The notes under the pieces: model-generated | Database searches by the model: none | The model's input: only the letters and a program-made list of their open reading frames with translations | What the model was told of the DNA's origin: nothing | Translations under genes and position numbers: made by a program | In this document: positions 43,771 to 51,909 of the stretch, piece after piece | How positions within the stretch are numbered: the first letter of the stretch is position 1 | Layout of the letters: each line of letters starts with the position of its first letter | DNA from: Gemmatimonadota bacterium | GTDB taxonomy: Bacteria; Latescibacterota; UBA2968; UBA8231 | Assembly: GCA_009840005.1 (NCBI GenBank) | Contig: VXOR01000063.1 | Location: forward strand, 3,452-67,451 | Direction of reading: 5' to 3' | Length of the DNA: 64,000 bases

Positions 43771-44526
43771 ATGAAGACATTGGGTAGCTTGCTCCTATTG
43801 CTAATCGCGCTCGCCGGATGCGGCTTAAAGTTCGGGTATCGGCACTTTACCGGCCCAGTGATGCCCGTAGCAATCACGGATGACAACTACTTGGTCGGCG
43901 ACGACCGCAGCATCACTTTCGTCAAAGATCGCCTAGAAGTAGCGATGTTGCCCATGTCGTCCGAGGCGCTGAACCGTCAATTCGTTGGCGTCTCAGAAGC
44001 TCCAGAGGGCTTTACCCTGCCCAACCCCTACGCCGTAGCGACCAATCCCTACACTTACGGCGATTGGACGCCGCCCGGCGAAGAGCAGGCCCCAACGCGG
44101 TTTACTGTATTTTTGGTCAAAGTCAAAAACTACGCCTATCCTAAGGTTCGCCTAAATCCAGCCAACATCGAATTGATCGCCCCTAACGGGCGTCGCTACG
44201 AGGCGCTCAGTCTCCTCGCCCTGACCGAGTATTATTGGCCCTACGCCCAAGCCTACGGTGGCAATGCGCGCAAGGGCTTTAAGGCGCGGCGCGATCTCTT
44301 ACAGCGCACGCTGTTTACCGACGACATGATCTTCAGCGGCCAAGAGAAAGAAGGGTATTTGGTCTTTCCCCCGCTCGACCGCGACGTCGAGGAATTCACG
44401 CTATGGGTGCGCGAAATGGTGCTGAGATTCGACTTCCGCGACGCTCCTGTAGAGACCGTCGATATCCCCTATGATTTTCAGCGCGAAGTGTACTACGCCC
44501 GGACTCGACGTGCAGACAAAAGTTGA
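43771..44526 (+). CDS. Conserved lipoprotein of unknown function, cassette B
   Basis: 251 residues from ATG 43771 (GAGGA upstream; an in-frame ATG at 43690 lies before the terminator). Lipobox ALAGC after a hydrophobic LLLLLIALAG. Paralogue of 11582-12346, sharing ITFVKDRLEVAMLPM, NPYTYGDW, TRFTVFLVKVKNYAYPKVRLNP and IAPNGRRYEAL. Its stop is one base before the PpiC-like gene. Probably a beta-sandwich lipoprotein that assists the barrel or its partners; no named family was recognised. Confidence 0.72.
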   Translation: MKTLGSLLLLLIALAGCGLKFGYRHFTGPVMPVAITDDNYLVGDDRSITFVKDRLEVAMLPMSSEALNRQFVGVSEAPEGFTLPNPYAVATNPYTYGDWTPPGEEQAPTRFTVFLVKVKNYAYPKVRLNPANIELIAPNGRRYEALSLLALTEYYWPYAQAYGGNARKGFKARRDLLQRTLFTDDMIFSGQEKEGYLVFPPLDRDVEEFTLWVREMVLRFDFRDAPVETVDIPYDFQREVYYARTRRADKS

Positions 44527-44527
44527 A

Positions 44528-46198
44528 ATGGCGGCGCGGGCGATCGGTTGTTTGTCTCTGGTCATTATCGCTGCCTGTAGCTCCCCCCAAAGCGACAAAA
44601 ACGTCGTAGCCCGCGTGGGCGAAGTCGCTATTAACTTCAAAAATTTACAGCACTTCAAAAGCGACATGCCCCCCCTCCTACTTTCCGAGCGGGAGGGCGT
44701 CGCTGCATTGGAAGAATATCTCCAAGCAATGATCGACATGGAGCTTCTGTTGCTAGAGGCGCGGAAGAGGCAGATCGATAGCGACCCAGATTTTATAGAG
44801 CAATGGGAACAGGCACGTCGAGAAAAGCTCTTCCAAGAATTCGTCAAGCTGGAAATCCAAGACAAAATCGACCTGCCGCAAGAAGAAATAAAGCGGCAAT
44901 GGGGTGAGAGTAAGTGGAATCGGCTCCTAAAACTCGCCCGCATCCGCTCGAGTACTGCCGACGAGGCCGCCCAAATTCTGCGTACCCTAGAGAGTGGAAC
45001 CCCGTTTGAGGAGCTGTCCGACCAACCCCTGACCCACCAGCAGCAAGGGAATCTCCAAGGGGCGTTGAACTCCTACGTTGGACGAAACAGTATCGAAGAG
45101 TTCGGGGTTTCTCTCGATGTGGCGGAGGTCCTCTTCGAGCTCGCCAAAGGCGAGATTAGCGAGCCGCTGAAGGTCGAAGCCGGCTACGACATCTATAAGG
45201 TATTGGACGAACGTCCCGCGCCAGCCAGCTATTACTTGATCTTTTCCCAAGGGGTGCTAATGGCCTCCTTCGGCGAACGTCGGCGGGTGCTCATTGCCGA
45301 GTTGATGCGGGAATACAACGTCGAACTGGATCCCCATAGTATCTCCGAGTTAGCCACCATCGTCGCCCAAGACAATGTAGAGGCTATTGACGCGGAGGGC
45401 ATTGTGGGACGCTACGACGGCGGCCAGATAACGCTAGCTGACTTCCTAGCGCTCTACCCGAAAGTGCGTCGGGTCGCCTCAGTGGGCACTGACAGTAGCG
45501 GTATTGATGAGTTCGTTCGGCTCTATCTGGTGCCCGAGGTGCTCTTTCCCGTGGCAATCGAACGCCGCGGCTTAGCGCAGGAGCCAGCGATAGCCGACTG
45601 GCTACGGATCAAAAAACGCGCGATGCTCATCGAAGAGTTGCGCCGCCGCGACGTGGAAGAGCACGTCGATCTGAGCGAAGATGTGCTTCGACGCTACTAC
45701 GAGGCCAACCTGCATCGTTTCATGGAAGATCGAGAAGTGACCGTGCGGGAGATCCTAGTTGCCACCCAAGAAGAGGCGGCGGCGCTAGCCGCACGCATTC
45801 GAGCGGGTGAAGACATGGCGACGTTAGCTACAAGTCACAGCATCCGCCAAGGCAACGACGAGGGCCGCTTCCACATCCACTCCTTCGAGCGGGTGGTTTT
45901 CGGCGAGTTGTTGACAGAGGCCCTAGCCGCAGAGGTTGGCGTGCTCACTGGTCCAGTGCCCATCACTGCGACTCCACACCGCCAAGGTGGCTTCTCGCTG
46001 TTTGAGGTGCTGGAAAAGACCCCCGAAAAGCCTAAGCCATACGACGCAGTGGTCAAACAAGTTCGCTACTGGTGGACCAAGGGGGAAGAAAATCGCCTCT
46101 ACAACGAACTGATTGACCGCCTGCGGGAAAAACATGCCGCACAAATCTCCATCCACGAGGATCACTTGGCGGCCATGTATGACGCGGCTCAGCTATAG
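44528..46198 (+). CDS. SurA/PpiC-like peptidyl-prolyl isomerase lipoprotein
   Basis: 556 residues from ATG 44528 (an upstream in-frame ATG at 44471 lies inside the previous gene). Lipoprotein signal with lipobox IIAAC. The N-terminal chaperone part is like SurA (VVARVGEVAINFKNLQHF; AMIDMELLLLEARKRQID). A parvulin-like segment appears after RRYYEANLHRF: VTVREILVATQEEAAALAARIRAGEDMATLATSHSIRQGNDEGRFHIHSF, which includes the usual histidines and glycine turn. The cassette A paralogue lacks this segment. Expected to work in the periplasm on barrel or secreted proteins. Overlaps the next gene by 20 bases. Confidence 0.82.
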   Translation: MAARAIGCLSLVIIAACSSPQSDKNVVARVGEVAINFKNLQHFKSDMPPLLLSEREGVAALEEYLQAMIDMELLLLEARKRQIDSDPDFIEQWEQARREKLFQEFVKLEIQDKIDLPQEEIKRQWGESKWNRLLKLARIRSSTADEAAQILRTLESGTPFEELSDQPLTHQQQGNLQGALNSYVGRNSIEEFGVSLDVAEVLFELAKGEISEPLKVEAGYDIYKVLDERPAPASYYLIFSQGVLMASFGERRRVLIAELMREYNVELDPHSISELATIVAQDNVEAIDAEGIVGRYDGGQITLADFLALYPKVRRVASVGTDSSGIDEFVRLYLVPEVLFPVAIERRGLAQEPAIADWLRIKKRAMLIEELRRRDVEEHVDLSEDVLRRYYEANLHRFMEDREVTVREILVATQEEAAALAARIRAGEDMATLATSHSIRQGNDEGRFHIHSFERVVFGELLTEALAAEVGVLTGPVPITATPHRQGGFSLFEVLEKTPEKPKPYDAVVKQVRYWWTKGEENRLYNELIDRLREKHAAQISIHEDHLAAMYDAAQL

Positions 46199-47537
46199 AG
46201 TACTGGTTTTTTTCGCGTGTGCATTGCTTTGCGCTTGCGACGGTGTCGACGACCACTTAGCAGCAGCCAAGCGTCTAGCGACAGAGGGCAAATACACCGA
46301 TGCCGTCGCCGCGTGCAACCAAATACTCGCAGCCAATAGCCAGCACCTTGAAGCCCTCTTGCTCTTGGCCCGCCTCAACCTAATTCAAGGTCATCTAGCG
46401 CAGGCGGCGCAACTGGCCGAACAGTCCGTACAATTAGCCCCCGACCACGCCGATGCCTATCTCCTTTTGGGCGACATCTACATCCGGCAGCGGCGCAACG
46501 CCGATGCTGCAATCATCTATCAAGAGGGTCTGCACGCTACCGCCGAGCGGGGCGACTTCTATCGCAAACTCGCCATAGCCTACGCCGATGACGGACACTA
46601 TAGCGAAGCCATAGAGGCCCTCCAACAAGCCCTCCAACACTCCGACGACGCGGCTATCCACTACAATTTGGGCGTGGTTTATGAGCGGCAGGCGCACTAC
46701 GACGAGGCCAGCCGCGCATTTGCCCGCACCACTGAGATAGACACCACCTATGGCGACGCTTATTTCCGGCTGGGGCAAATCCAAGGCAAGCAAGGTCTAT
46801 TCGAGGAAGCTGCGGCTAACTTCGCGCGCATGATCAGCCTAGACCCAAACTACGCCCCGCCCTATACTGGACTTGGCCAAGTCCGCATGCAGCAAGGTCG
46901 CTTAGACGAAGCCGAGCGCCTCTTTAAACAAGCCATTGCCCTTGATCCATTTGAAGGAGAAGCCTACCACCGACTCGGCACGCTCTTTTTGCGGCGAGGA
47001 GACCAAGACCGGGGCGAGAAGCTCTTGGCCATGTTCAAACGCCTCCAACCCGTCAGCGCCGATATCGAGCGTTTCCGCTATATCCTCAACCTCTACCCCG
47101 ACGACGCCAACGCACACTACAACCTAGGCGTGCTCTACGGAGGGCTTGGTCGCTACGCCGAGGCCGGCGGCGAGTACGCTGCGGCATTGCGCATCAACGA
47201 CCAAGACCTCAGTGCCCGCAACAACTTGGCCAATGTTCTCCTGCGGCAGGGACGCATCGACGAAGCGATCCACCACTACGAGATCGCGCTAGCGCTCAAT
47301 CCGCGCTATGCCCAGGGCTTTAACAATCTGGGCTCGGCTTATCTGATGAACGGCGATCTGCAGCAAGCCGTCCAAGCTTTTGCCAAGGCACTCAAGCTAG
47401 CACCGGACAACGCCGATACTCGCTTCAATCTTGCCCGTCTTTACAAAAGCCAAGGGCTGGATGCACGGGCCGCCGCTGAGATGAAAATCTACAATCAGCT
47501 TGTACAGGCCACTCAGAAAAAAGAACCCAGTGAGTGA
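46179..47537 (+). CDS. TPR-repeat lipoprotein
   Basis: 452 residues, ATG 46179 inside the end of the PpiC gene. Lipoprotein signal (VLVFFACALLCAC, lipobox LLCAC). About eleven tetratricopeptide repeats, for example AIHYNLGVVYERQAHYDEASRAF, AYFRLGQIQGKQGLFEEAAANF, AHYNLGVLYGGLGRYAEAGGEY and RNNLANVLLRQGRIDEAIHHY. TPR lipoproteins scaffold outer-membrane assembly or secretion machinery, which fits this operon. No cassette A counterpart is present in the window. The stop overlaps the start of the next gene. Confidence 0.9.
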   Translation: MTRLSYRVLVFFACALLCACDGVDDHLAAAKRLATEGKYTDAVAACNQILAANSQHLEALLLLARLNLIQGHLAQAAQLAEQSVQLAPDHADAYLLLGDIYIRQRRNADAAIIYQEGLHATAERGDFYRKLAIAYADDGHYSEAIEALQQALQHSDDAAIHYNLGVVYERQAHYDEASRAFARTTEIDTTYGDAYFRLGQIQGKQGLFEEAAANFARMISLDPNYAPPYTGLGQVRMQQGRLDEAERLFKQAIALDPFEGEAYHRLGTLFLRRGDQDRGEKLLAMFKRLQPVSADIERFRYILNLYPDDANAHYNLGVLYGGLGRYAEAGGEYAAALRINDQDLSARNNLANVLLRQGRIDEAIHHYEIALALNPRYAQGFNNLGSAYLMNGDLQQAVQAFAKALKLAPDNADTRFNLARLYKSQGLDARAAAEMKIYNQLVQATQKKEPSE

Positions 47538-49050
47538 AGAACAGCTAAACCACCAAAACCGCTTGCTGCTCTACGGCACCGTAACCATCTCCGGGGCGGC
47601 AGTGATGATGCTAGAGCTGTTGGGCACGCGCATCATCGGCCCCTTTTACGGGGTCAGTCTCTATGTGTGGTCTTCGCTCATATCGGTCGCTTTGATCGCC
47701 TTGGCGCTGGGCTATTACCTCGGCGGCTTGGTCGCCGACAAACAGACGCGCTTTCGGCTTTCCTACGCCATCGCACTCGCCGGGCTGACGACGGCCGCGA
47801 TTCCGCTTGTTAGCCGCCCGATCTTACTGTGGACCAACGATCTAGGGCTGCGCGCCGGGGCCTTTACCAGCGCCCTGTTGCTTTTTGCCTTGCCGCTGAC
47901 CTGCCTCGGGATGGTGGGGCCGCAGGTGATTGAACTGGCGGCGCGGCGGCGAGCCGGCGTGGGCATGGCAGCCGGCTCGGTCTTTGCAGTCAGCACGGTC
48001 GGCAGCGTGGTGGGCACCTTGCTGCTGGGCTTTTTCCTACTGCCGGCCCTTGGCTCTCGGGTGATTCTCTACGCAGTCAGCGCGACTTTGATCCTGTTGG
48101 CACTCATCGTGGCCCTGTACGAGCGACGGTGGGGGCACGCGAGGCTAGGACCGGTCGCAGCCGCGGCGATCGCGGCCGGCGCAGGGCTATGGCTCCAGAC
48201 CGACCCAGAGCCGACCGAATACGGGGATTATCGCCTAGTCCACCAAGCCGAAAGCCACTACGGCTGGGTGCGGGTCGTCGATGACCGCGCCCGCCGAGTG
48301 CGGTGGATGCTGTCGGATGCTTCGGTCATTAGTGCGCTGCGGCTCGACACGCGCGGGCCAGTGCTCAGCTATCAAAAAATCATCGCCGCCCTGCCCCACT
48401 TGCACCCGGAGGGGCGCAACGCGCTGCTGATCGGCCTCGGCGGGGGCTACATTGCCATGGCCTTTGCAGCCCAAGGCATTGACACCGACGCCCTAGAACT
48501 GGACCCAGAGGTAGCCAAGGCCGCGCAGCAACACTTTCTCTACGAGCCATCGGGCGCGCTGCTGGTCGGCGACGCCCGCTACGAAATCCGCCGCCTCAAC
48601 CAGCAATACGACTTCATCGTCCACGACTGCTTTACCGGCGGGTCCGTGCCCAGCCACCTGCTGAGCGTCGAAATGCTCCGCGACCTCGATCGGCTCCTCA
48701 AAGACGATGGCCTCTTGGCTATAAACTTTGTCGGCTTTACCGAAGGACCAGAAGCCGACGCTGCTGCGGCCGTGTACCGGACGCTGGGCGAGATTTATCC
48801 ACACCGGCTGGCCTTTGTCTCACTGCCGGGTGAAACCTTCAACGACTTTGTCTTCTTGGCTTCGCGGCAACCGATTCCCCTAGCGTCTGAGGCCGCGGCG
48901 TGGCTGGCGGCGCACGAATATTCCATGCCCGCCGGAGGAGACCTCATCACCGACGACTACAACCCACTCGAACGGCTACAAGTGGCCAAAGCCGAGCGCT
49001 ATCGCGCCCTCTTGCTGGAGCGCATGGGACCGATGCTACTGGCCTTCTGA
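47530..49050 (+). CDS. Membrane-bound spermidine-synthase-like protein
   Basis: 506 residues from GTG 47530, which overlaps the TPR stop; no ribosome binding site is seen. The N-terminal ~210 residues carry about seven TM helices (AAVMMLELLGTRIIGPFYG, SLISVALIALALGYYLGGL, etc.). The C-terminal part is a SpeE-like Rossmann domain: ALLIGLGGGYIAMAFAAQGI, then DALELDPEV, VGDARYEIRRLNQQYDFIVHDCF. The fused MFS-like + SpeE form is widespread in bacteria with undefined substrates. Polyamine synthesis cannot be assumed. Confidence 0.85.
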   Translation: MSEEQLNHQNRLLLYGTVTISGAAVMMLELLGTRIIGPFYGVSLYVWSSLISVALIALALGYYLGGLVADKQTRFRLSYAIALAGLTTAAIPLVSRPILLWTNDLGLRAGAFTSALLLFALPLTCLGMVGPQVIELAARRRAGVGMAAGSVFAVSTVGSVVGTLLLGFFLLPALGSRVILYAVSATLILLALIVALYERRWGHARLGPVAAAAIAAGAGLWLQTDPEPTEYGDYRLVHQAESHYGWVRVVDDRARRVRWMLSDASVISALRLDTRGPVLSYQKIIAALPHLHPEGRNALLIGLGGGYIAMAFAAQGIDTDALELDPEVAKAAQQHFLYEPSGALLVGDARYEIRRLNQQYDFIVHDCFTGGSVPSHLLSVEMLRDLDRLLKDDGLLAINFVGFTEGPEADAAAAVYRTLGEIYPHRLAFVSLPGETFNDFVFLASRQPIPLASEAAAWLAAHEYSMPAGGDLITDDYNPLERLQVAKAERYRALLLERMGPMLLAF

Positions 49051-49066
49051 CACAAGGAGCGTTGCC

Positions 49067-49585
49067 GTGCTAAAAATTCTCAAGGTTCCCGTAGAGCCAT
49101 TGACCTCCTCGGCTTTTGCCCCTTTCGGACAAGTCATCTCCACCTTTGACGAGGCCAAACCCGAAGTCGTGGTAGGCGAGCTGGTCGAGCATGAGTACAC
49201 CGTGCAGGCCGAGGTCAAAGACCCCACATCCGACCAACTCGACCTGTCCGAAGGCCGGCTGCGAGCGCACTTTGCCTTTCACGACGACGCCGGGCAGTCC
49301 TTCTATCCGAGTCGACACTGCCAGACCGTCTTTTTCGTGGCCCCGATTCAGCCGATGATCGAGCCGGAGGATTTGCACGCCTTTTACTCCGACGGCAGCA
49401 CTGGCATCTGCATGCACCTAAAGGTGTGGCACACCATGCCCGTGTGCCTGCGCGGCGAGGAGGTGTACCTAACCGCGCGCGGCAACCAGAACTATCACGA
49501 CCACTCGGTCGATGTTCACTTCGACCAAGACCGCGGCTTGGCCCTGCTGCCCGACATGAGCAGCGTCCCCAACTGGCAGGAGTAG
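49067..49585 (+). CDS. AllA-like (ureidoglycolate lyase family) protein
   Basis: 172 residues behind AAGGAG. The family start VPVEPLTSSAFAPFGQVI is present, and the cupin-like core carries FHDDAGQSFYPS, IEPEDLHAFYSDGSTGICMHLKVWHTMPVCL. The KVWHTMP strand corresponds to the GxWHxP motif of AllA. Family members cleave ureidoglycolate to glyoxylate, but no other purine-degradation gene is nearby and a second copy exists at 50858-51400. Activity on another ureide or acid is possible. Confidence 0.75.
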   Translation: MLKILKVPVEPLTSSAFAPFGQVISTFDEAKPEVVVGELVEHEYTVQAEVKDPTSDQLDLSEGRLRAHFAFHDDAGQSFYPSRHCQTVFFVAPIQPMIEPEDLHAFYSDGSTGICMHLKVWHTMPVCLRGEEVYLTARGNQNYHDHSVDVHFDQDRGLALLPDMSSVPNWQE

Positions 49586-49588
49586 CCA

Positions 49589-50833
49589 ATGGACAAGGTG
49601 CGCTTGGCCCTCGTCGGCTGCGGCGGCATGGGCACCCGCCATCTGCACGGCCTCAAGCAACTAGCCGACTCCCCCTTCGACGCAGTCGAACTGAGCGCGG
49701 TCTGCGACATCAGCGCCGAAAACGCCGCGATGGCCGCCGCCGAAGCCAAGAAACTCCTCGGTGTCCGCCCCAAGGTCTGCACCAATATGGAGGCGATGGT
49801 CCAGCAAGTACCGGACTTGGAAGCCGTGGACGTGGTGACCGATCCTTCGGTACATCACACCGTCGTCTGCGAAGCCCTCGACTTGGGCTTGCACGTGCTA
49901 GTGGAAAAGCCGCTGGCCATCACCGTGCGAGCCTGCCAGCGGATCCTCGACGCAGCCGCGCGCAACGAGCGCATTGTCTCGGTAGCTGAAAATTTCCGCC
50001 GCGACCCCTCGGCCCGCATCGTGCGCCACCTACTCGACACCGGTGCCATTGGCACGCCCTATATGGGGATGTACCACTCGCTCGGCGCGGGCAATTCCAT
50101 TTTTATCACCCCCTGGCGGCCCCGCCGGGAGCTGGGCGGCTTTATTCTCGATATGGCCGTGCATTTTACCCACATGATTCGCTACCAGTTGGGTGATTTT
50201 GCCGAAGTCTATGCTGATGCGCGGATGATAGAGCCGGAGCGGCAAAAATCGGCAGTCATGTCCATGGACTACGAGTTCTACAAAAAGCGCTTCGCGGCCA
50301 TGCCCGAGCGCATCCCCGCCGCGGCCGAAGACACAACCCAAGCGATCTTCAAAATGGAGAGCGGCGCGACCCTAAACTGGATCGTCGGGATCGCCGGCCA
50401 CGCGGGCGCACACCGCGAGCTAATCATGGGCACCGACGGCAGCATCGATGGCTTTGGCGTGCGCGGAGGGCGCATAACGCTGGCACGGCGCGACGCCGAG
50501 GCCCTGAGCCAAGAGCAAATCCTCGCCTCAGCGGCCGGAGAGGGACTGACATTCGACCCGCTAACTCGCTACCTCTTTCCGAGCGGCGTCTCGGCCGGCG
50601 ACCCGCTCGTCGATCTGAAGCTAATCGCGTATGAGCTGCACGAAATGGCGGAGGCCGTACGCGGCCAGCGCACCGTCGAAGTGGATGGCCGCTGCGGCCT
50701 AAAGGACGTGGCCGCGCTCTACGCGGTCTTCGAGTCGTGGCGCACCAACGGCCCGGTGGCGCTCAGCGCAGTCGAATCCTGCCAATCATACGCCTATCAA
50801 GCGGAGATAGACGCCGCCTTGGGCATCGACTAA
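49589..50833 (+). CDS. Gfo/Idh/MocA-family NAD(P)-dependent oxidoreductase
   Basis: 414 residues, ATG behind GGCAGGAG. Rossmann start VRLALVGCGGMGTRHLHGLKQL, then VDVVTDPSVHHTVVCEALDLGLHVLVEKPLAITVRACQRIL with the conserved EKP. The C-terminal alpha/beta domain has GGFILDMAVHFTHMIRYQLG (catalytic His region). Such enzymes oxidise sugars, inositols or amino-sugar derivatives. The gene lies three bases after an AllA-like gene and 24 bases before another, so the three form one unit. Confidence 0.93.
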   Translation: MDKVRLALVGCGGMGTRHLHGLKQLADSPFDAVELSAVCDISAENAAMAAAEAKKLLGVRPKVCTNMEAMVQQVPDLEAVDVVTDPSVHHTVVCEALDLGLHVLVEKPLAITVRACQRILDAAARNERIVSVAENFRRDPSARIVRHLLDTGAIGTPYMGMYHSLGAGNSIFITPWRPRRELGGFILDMAVHFTHMIRYQLGDFAEVYADARMIEPERQKSAVMSMDYEFYKKRFAAMPERIPAAAEDTTQAIFKMESGATLNWIVGIAGHAGAHRELIMGTDGSIDGFGVRGGRITLARRDAEALSQEQILASAAGEGLTFDPLTRYLFPSGVSAGDPLVDLKLIAYELHEMAEAVRGQRTVEVDGRCGLKDVAALYAVFESWRTNGPVALSAVESCQSYAYQAEIDAALGID

Positions 50834-50857
50834 CCACGCGAATAAAAGGAGATTGTC

Positions 50858-51400
50858 ATGTGGAACCTCGTCAGAATCCCGGTCGAACCGCTCGTACCCA
50901 AGACGTTTGCCCCCTTCGGCCATGTGATTCGCACCTTTGAGGAGCGCAAGCCGGACAAGGTCAAAGGCGGTTATGCCACCAACGCGTATCCGGTCCTTGC
51001 CACGCCGGGCCCCGAGCCCAAAGATGGCCCCGGCTGGTACGCGCCCCATCCGCAACGCGTGCCCATCTCCGAGGGGCTAGAGCGCGCCCATTTTGCCTTT
51101 CACACAGACGCTGGCCAGTCGTTTTACCCCAGCTTGCGCTCGCCGAGCGTGTTTCTCGTCGGAGCGATCCAAGACGACATCCAGGCCGAGGAACTCCGCG
51201 CTTTTTACTCGGCGGGCGATGTGGGCGTCTGCTTGCACCTCGGGGTGTGGCACACCATGCCCATCTGCGTCGAGGGCCACGACGTGTATCAGACAACCCG
51301 CGGCGACCAAGATTACCAAGCGCACTCCGTGGAAATCGACTTCGACCTAGAGCGCGGACAGTCCATTGTGCCGGATATGGACAATTTCAAAGGGGGTTGA
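50858..51400 (+). CDS. AllA-like (ureidoglycolate lyase family) protein, second copy
   Basis: 180 residues behind AAAAGGAG. Opens VRIPVEPLVPKTFAPFGHVI and keeps FHTDAGQSFYPSL, IQAEELRAFYSAGDVGVCLHLGVWHTMPICV. Homologous to 49067-49585 across its length, but has an insert (TPGPEPKDGPGWYAPHP). It is followed five bases later by the mutarotase. The pair may form a hetero-oligomer or act on two related substrates (inference). Confidence 0.75.
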   Translation: MWNLVRIPVEPLVPKTFAPFGHVIRTFEERKPDKVKGGYATNAYPVLATPGPEPKDGPGWYAPHPQRVPISEGLERAHFAFHTDAGQSFYPSLRSPSVFLVGAIQDDIQAEELRAFYSAGDVGVCLHLGVWHTMPICVEGHDVYQTTRGDQDYQAHSVEIDFDLERGQSIVPDMDNFKGG

Positions 51401-51404
51401 GCAA

Positions 51405-51725
51405 ATGCGACGAGTTGGTTTTCAAATGCAGGTTAAAAAAGATCGAATCGCTGAGTACAAGGAAGCGCACCGCCAAATATGGCCCGAAGTCTGCGCGGCC
51501 ATCACGCGCCACGGCTGGCATCGCTACTCGCTTTTTATGAACGAAGACGGCCTCGTCTTCGGCTACTTTGAAACCGAGACGGATCTTGCCACGGTCCTCG
51601 ACGGCTTTCTCTCGGAAGAGGTTGTGCAGCGTTGGAGCAAGGCAAACGAGGGGTTGGTCGAAATACCAGAGGGCGGCCCCAAAGACACACTAATCGAACT
51701 AGAAGAGGTCTTCCACCTCGATTAG
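51405..51725 (+). CDS. rhaM: L-rhamnose mutarotase family protein
   Basis: 106 residues from ATG 51405 behind AGGGGG. RRVGFQMQVKKDRIAEYKEAHRQIWPEVCAAITRHGWHRYSLFMNE contains the ligand-binding Tyr, His and Trp of the RhaM family. FGYFETETDLATVLDGF and EEVFHLD complete the ferredoxin-like fold. The length is normal. It interconverts anomers of a deoxy-sugar, probably L-rhamnose. The last codons are the beginning of a 40-bp direct repeat. Confidence 0.85.
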   Translation: MRRVGFQMQVKKDRIAEYKEAHRQIWPEVCAAITRHGWHRYSLFMNEDGLVFGYFETETDLATVLDGFLSEEVVQRWSKANEGLVEIPEGGPKDTLIELEEVFHLD

Positions 51726-51755
51726 CGCCATGAGTCCCTTGCGCCGCAACCAAGT
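51716..51755 (+). repeat. Left copy of a 40-bp direct repeat
   Basis: Starts inside the last codons of the mutarotase gene and runs into a short reading frame MSPLRRNQV. It matches 56925-56964 with a single C/T difference. The two copies bracket about 5.2 kb. Confidence 0.9.
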
Positions 51756-51909
51756 CGGCGTGGTCGCGGCCATGCTGGTGGCGCTAGAAATCGTCTGGAC
51801 GCGGAGAACGTGCGCCGCATCGGCCGGATGCGATCCGATTCATATCCGCATAGACGAAGCGCGAAGGCTCGGAATCGACTACTACGAGCTCGGCGAGTCG
51901 ACGAACTGA
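51730..51909 (+). pseudogene. 5' fragment of a small membrane-protein gene
   Basis: The frame opens MSPLRRNQVGVVAAMLVALEIVW, then reads TRRTCAASAGCDPIHI and on to a TGA at 51909, running antisense into the end of the glycosidase-like gene. Only the first ~23 residues look like a genuine N-terminus (basic start plus hydrophobic helix). The same start is found again at 56939, so this is a fragment left at the left boundary of a 5.2-kb block. Confidence 0.55.
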
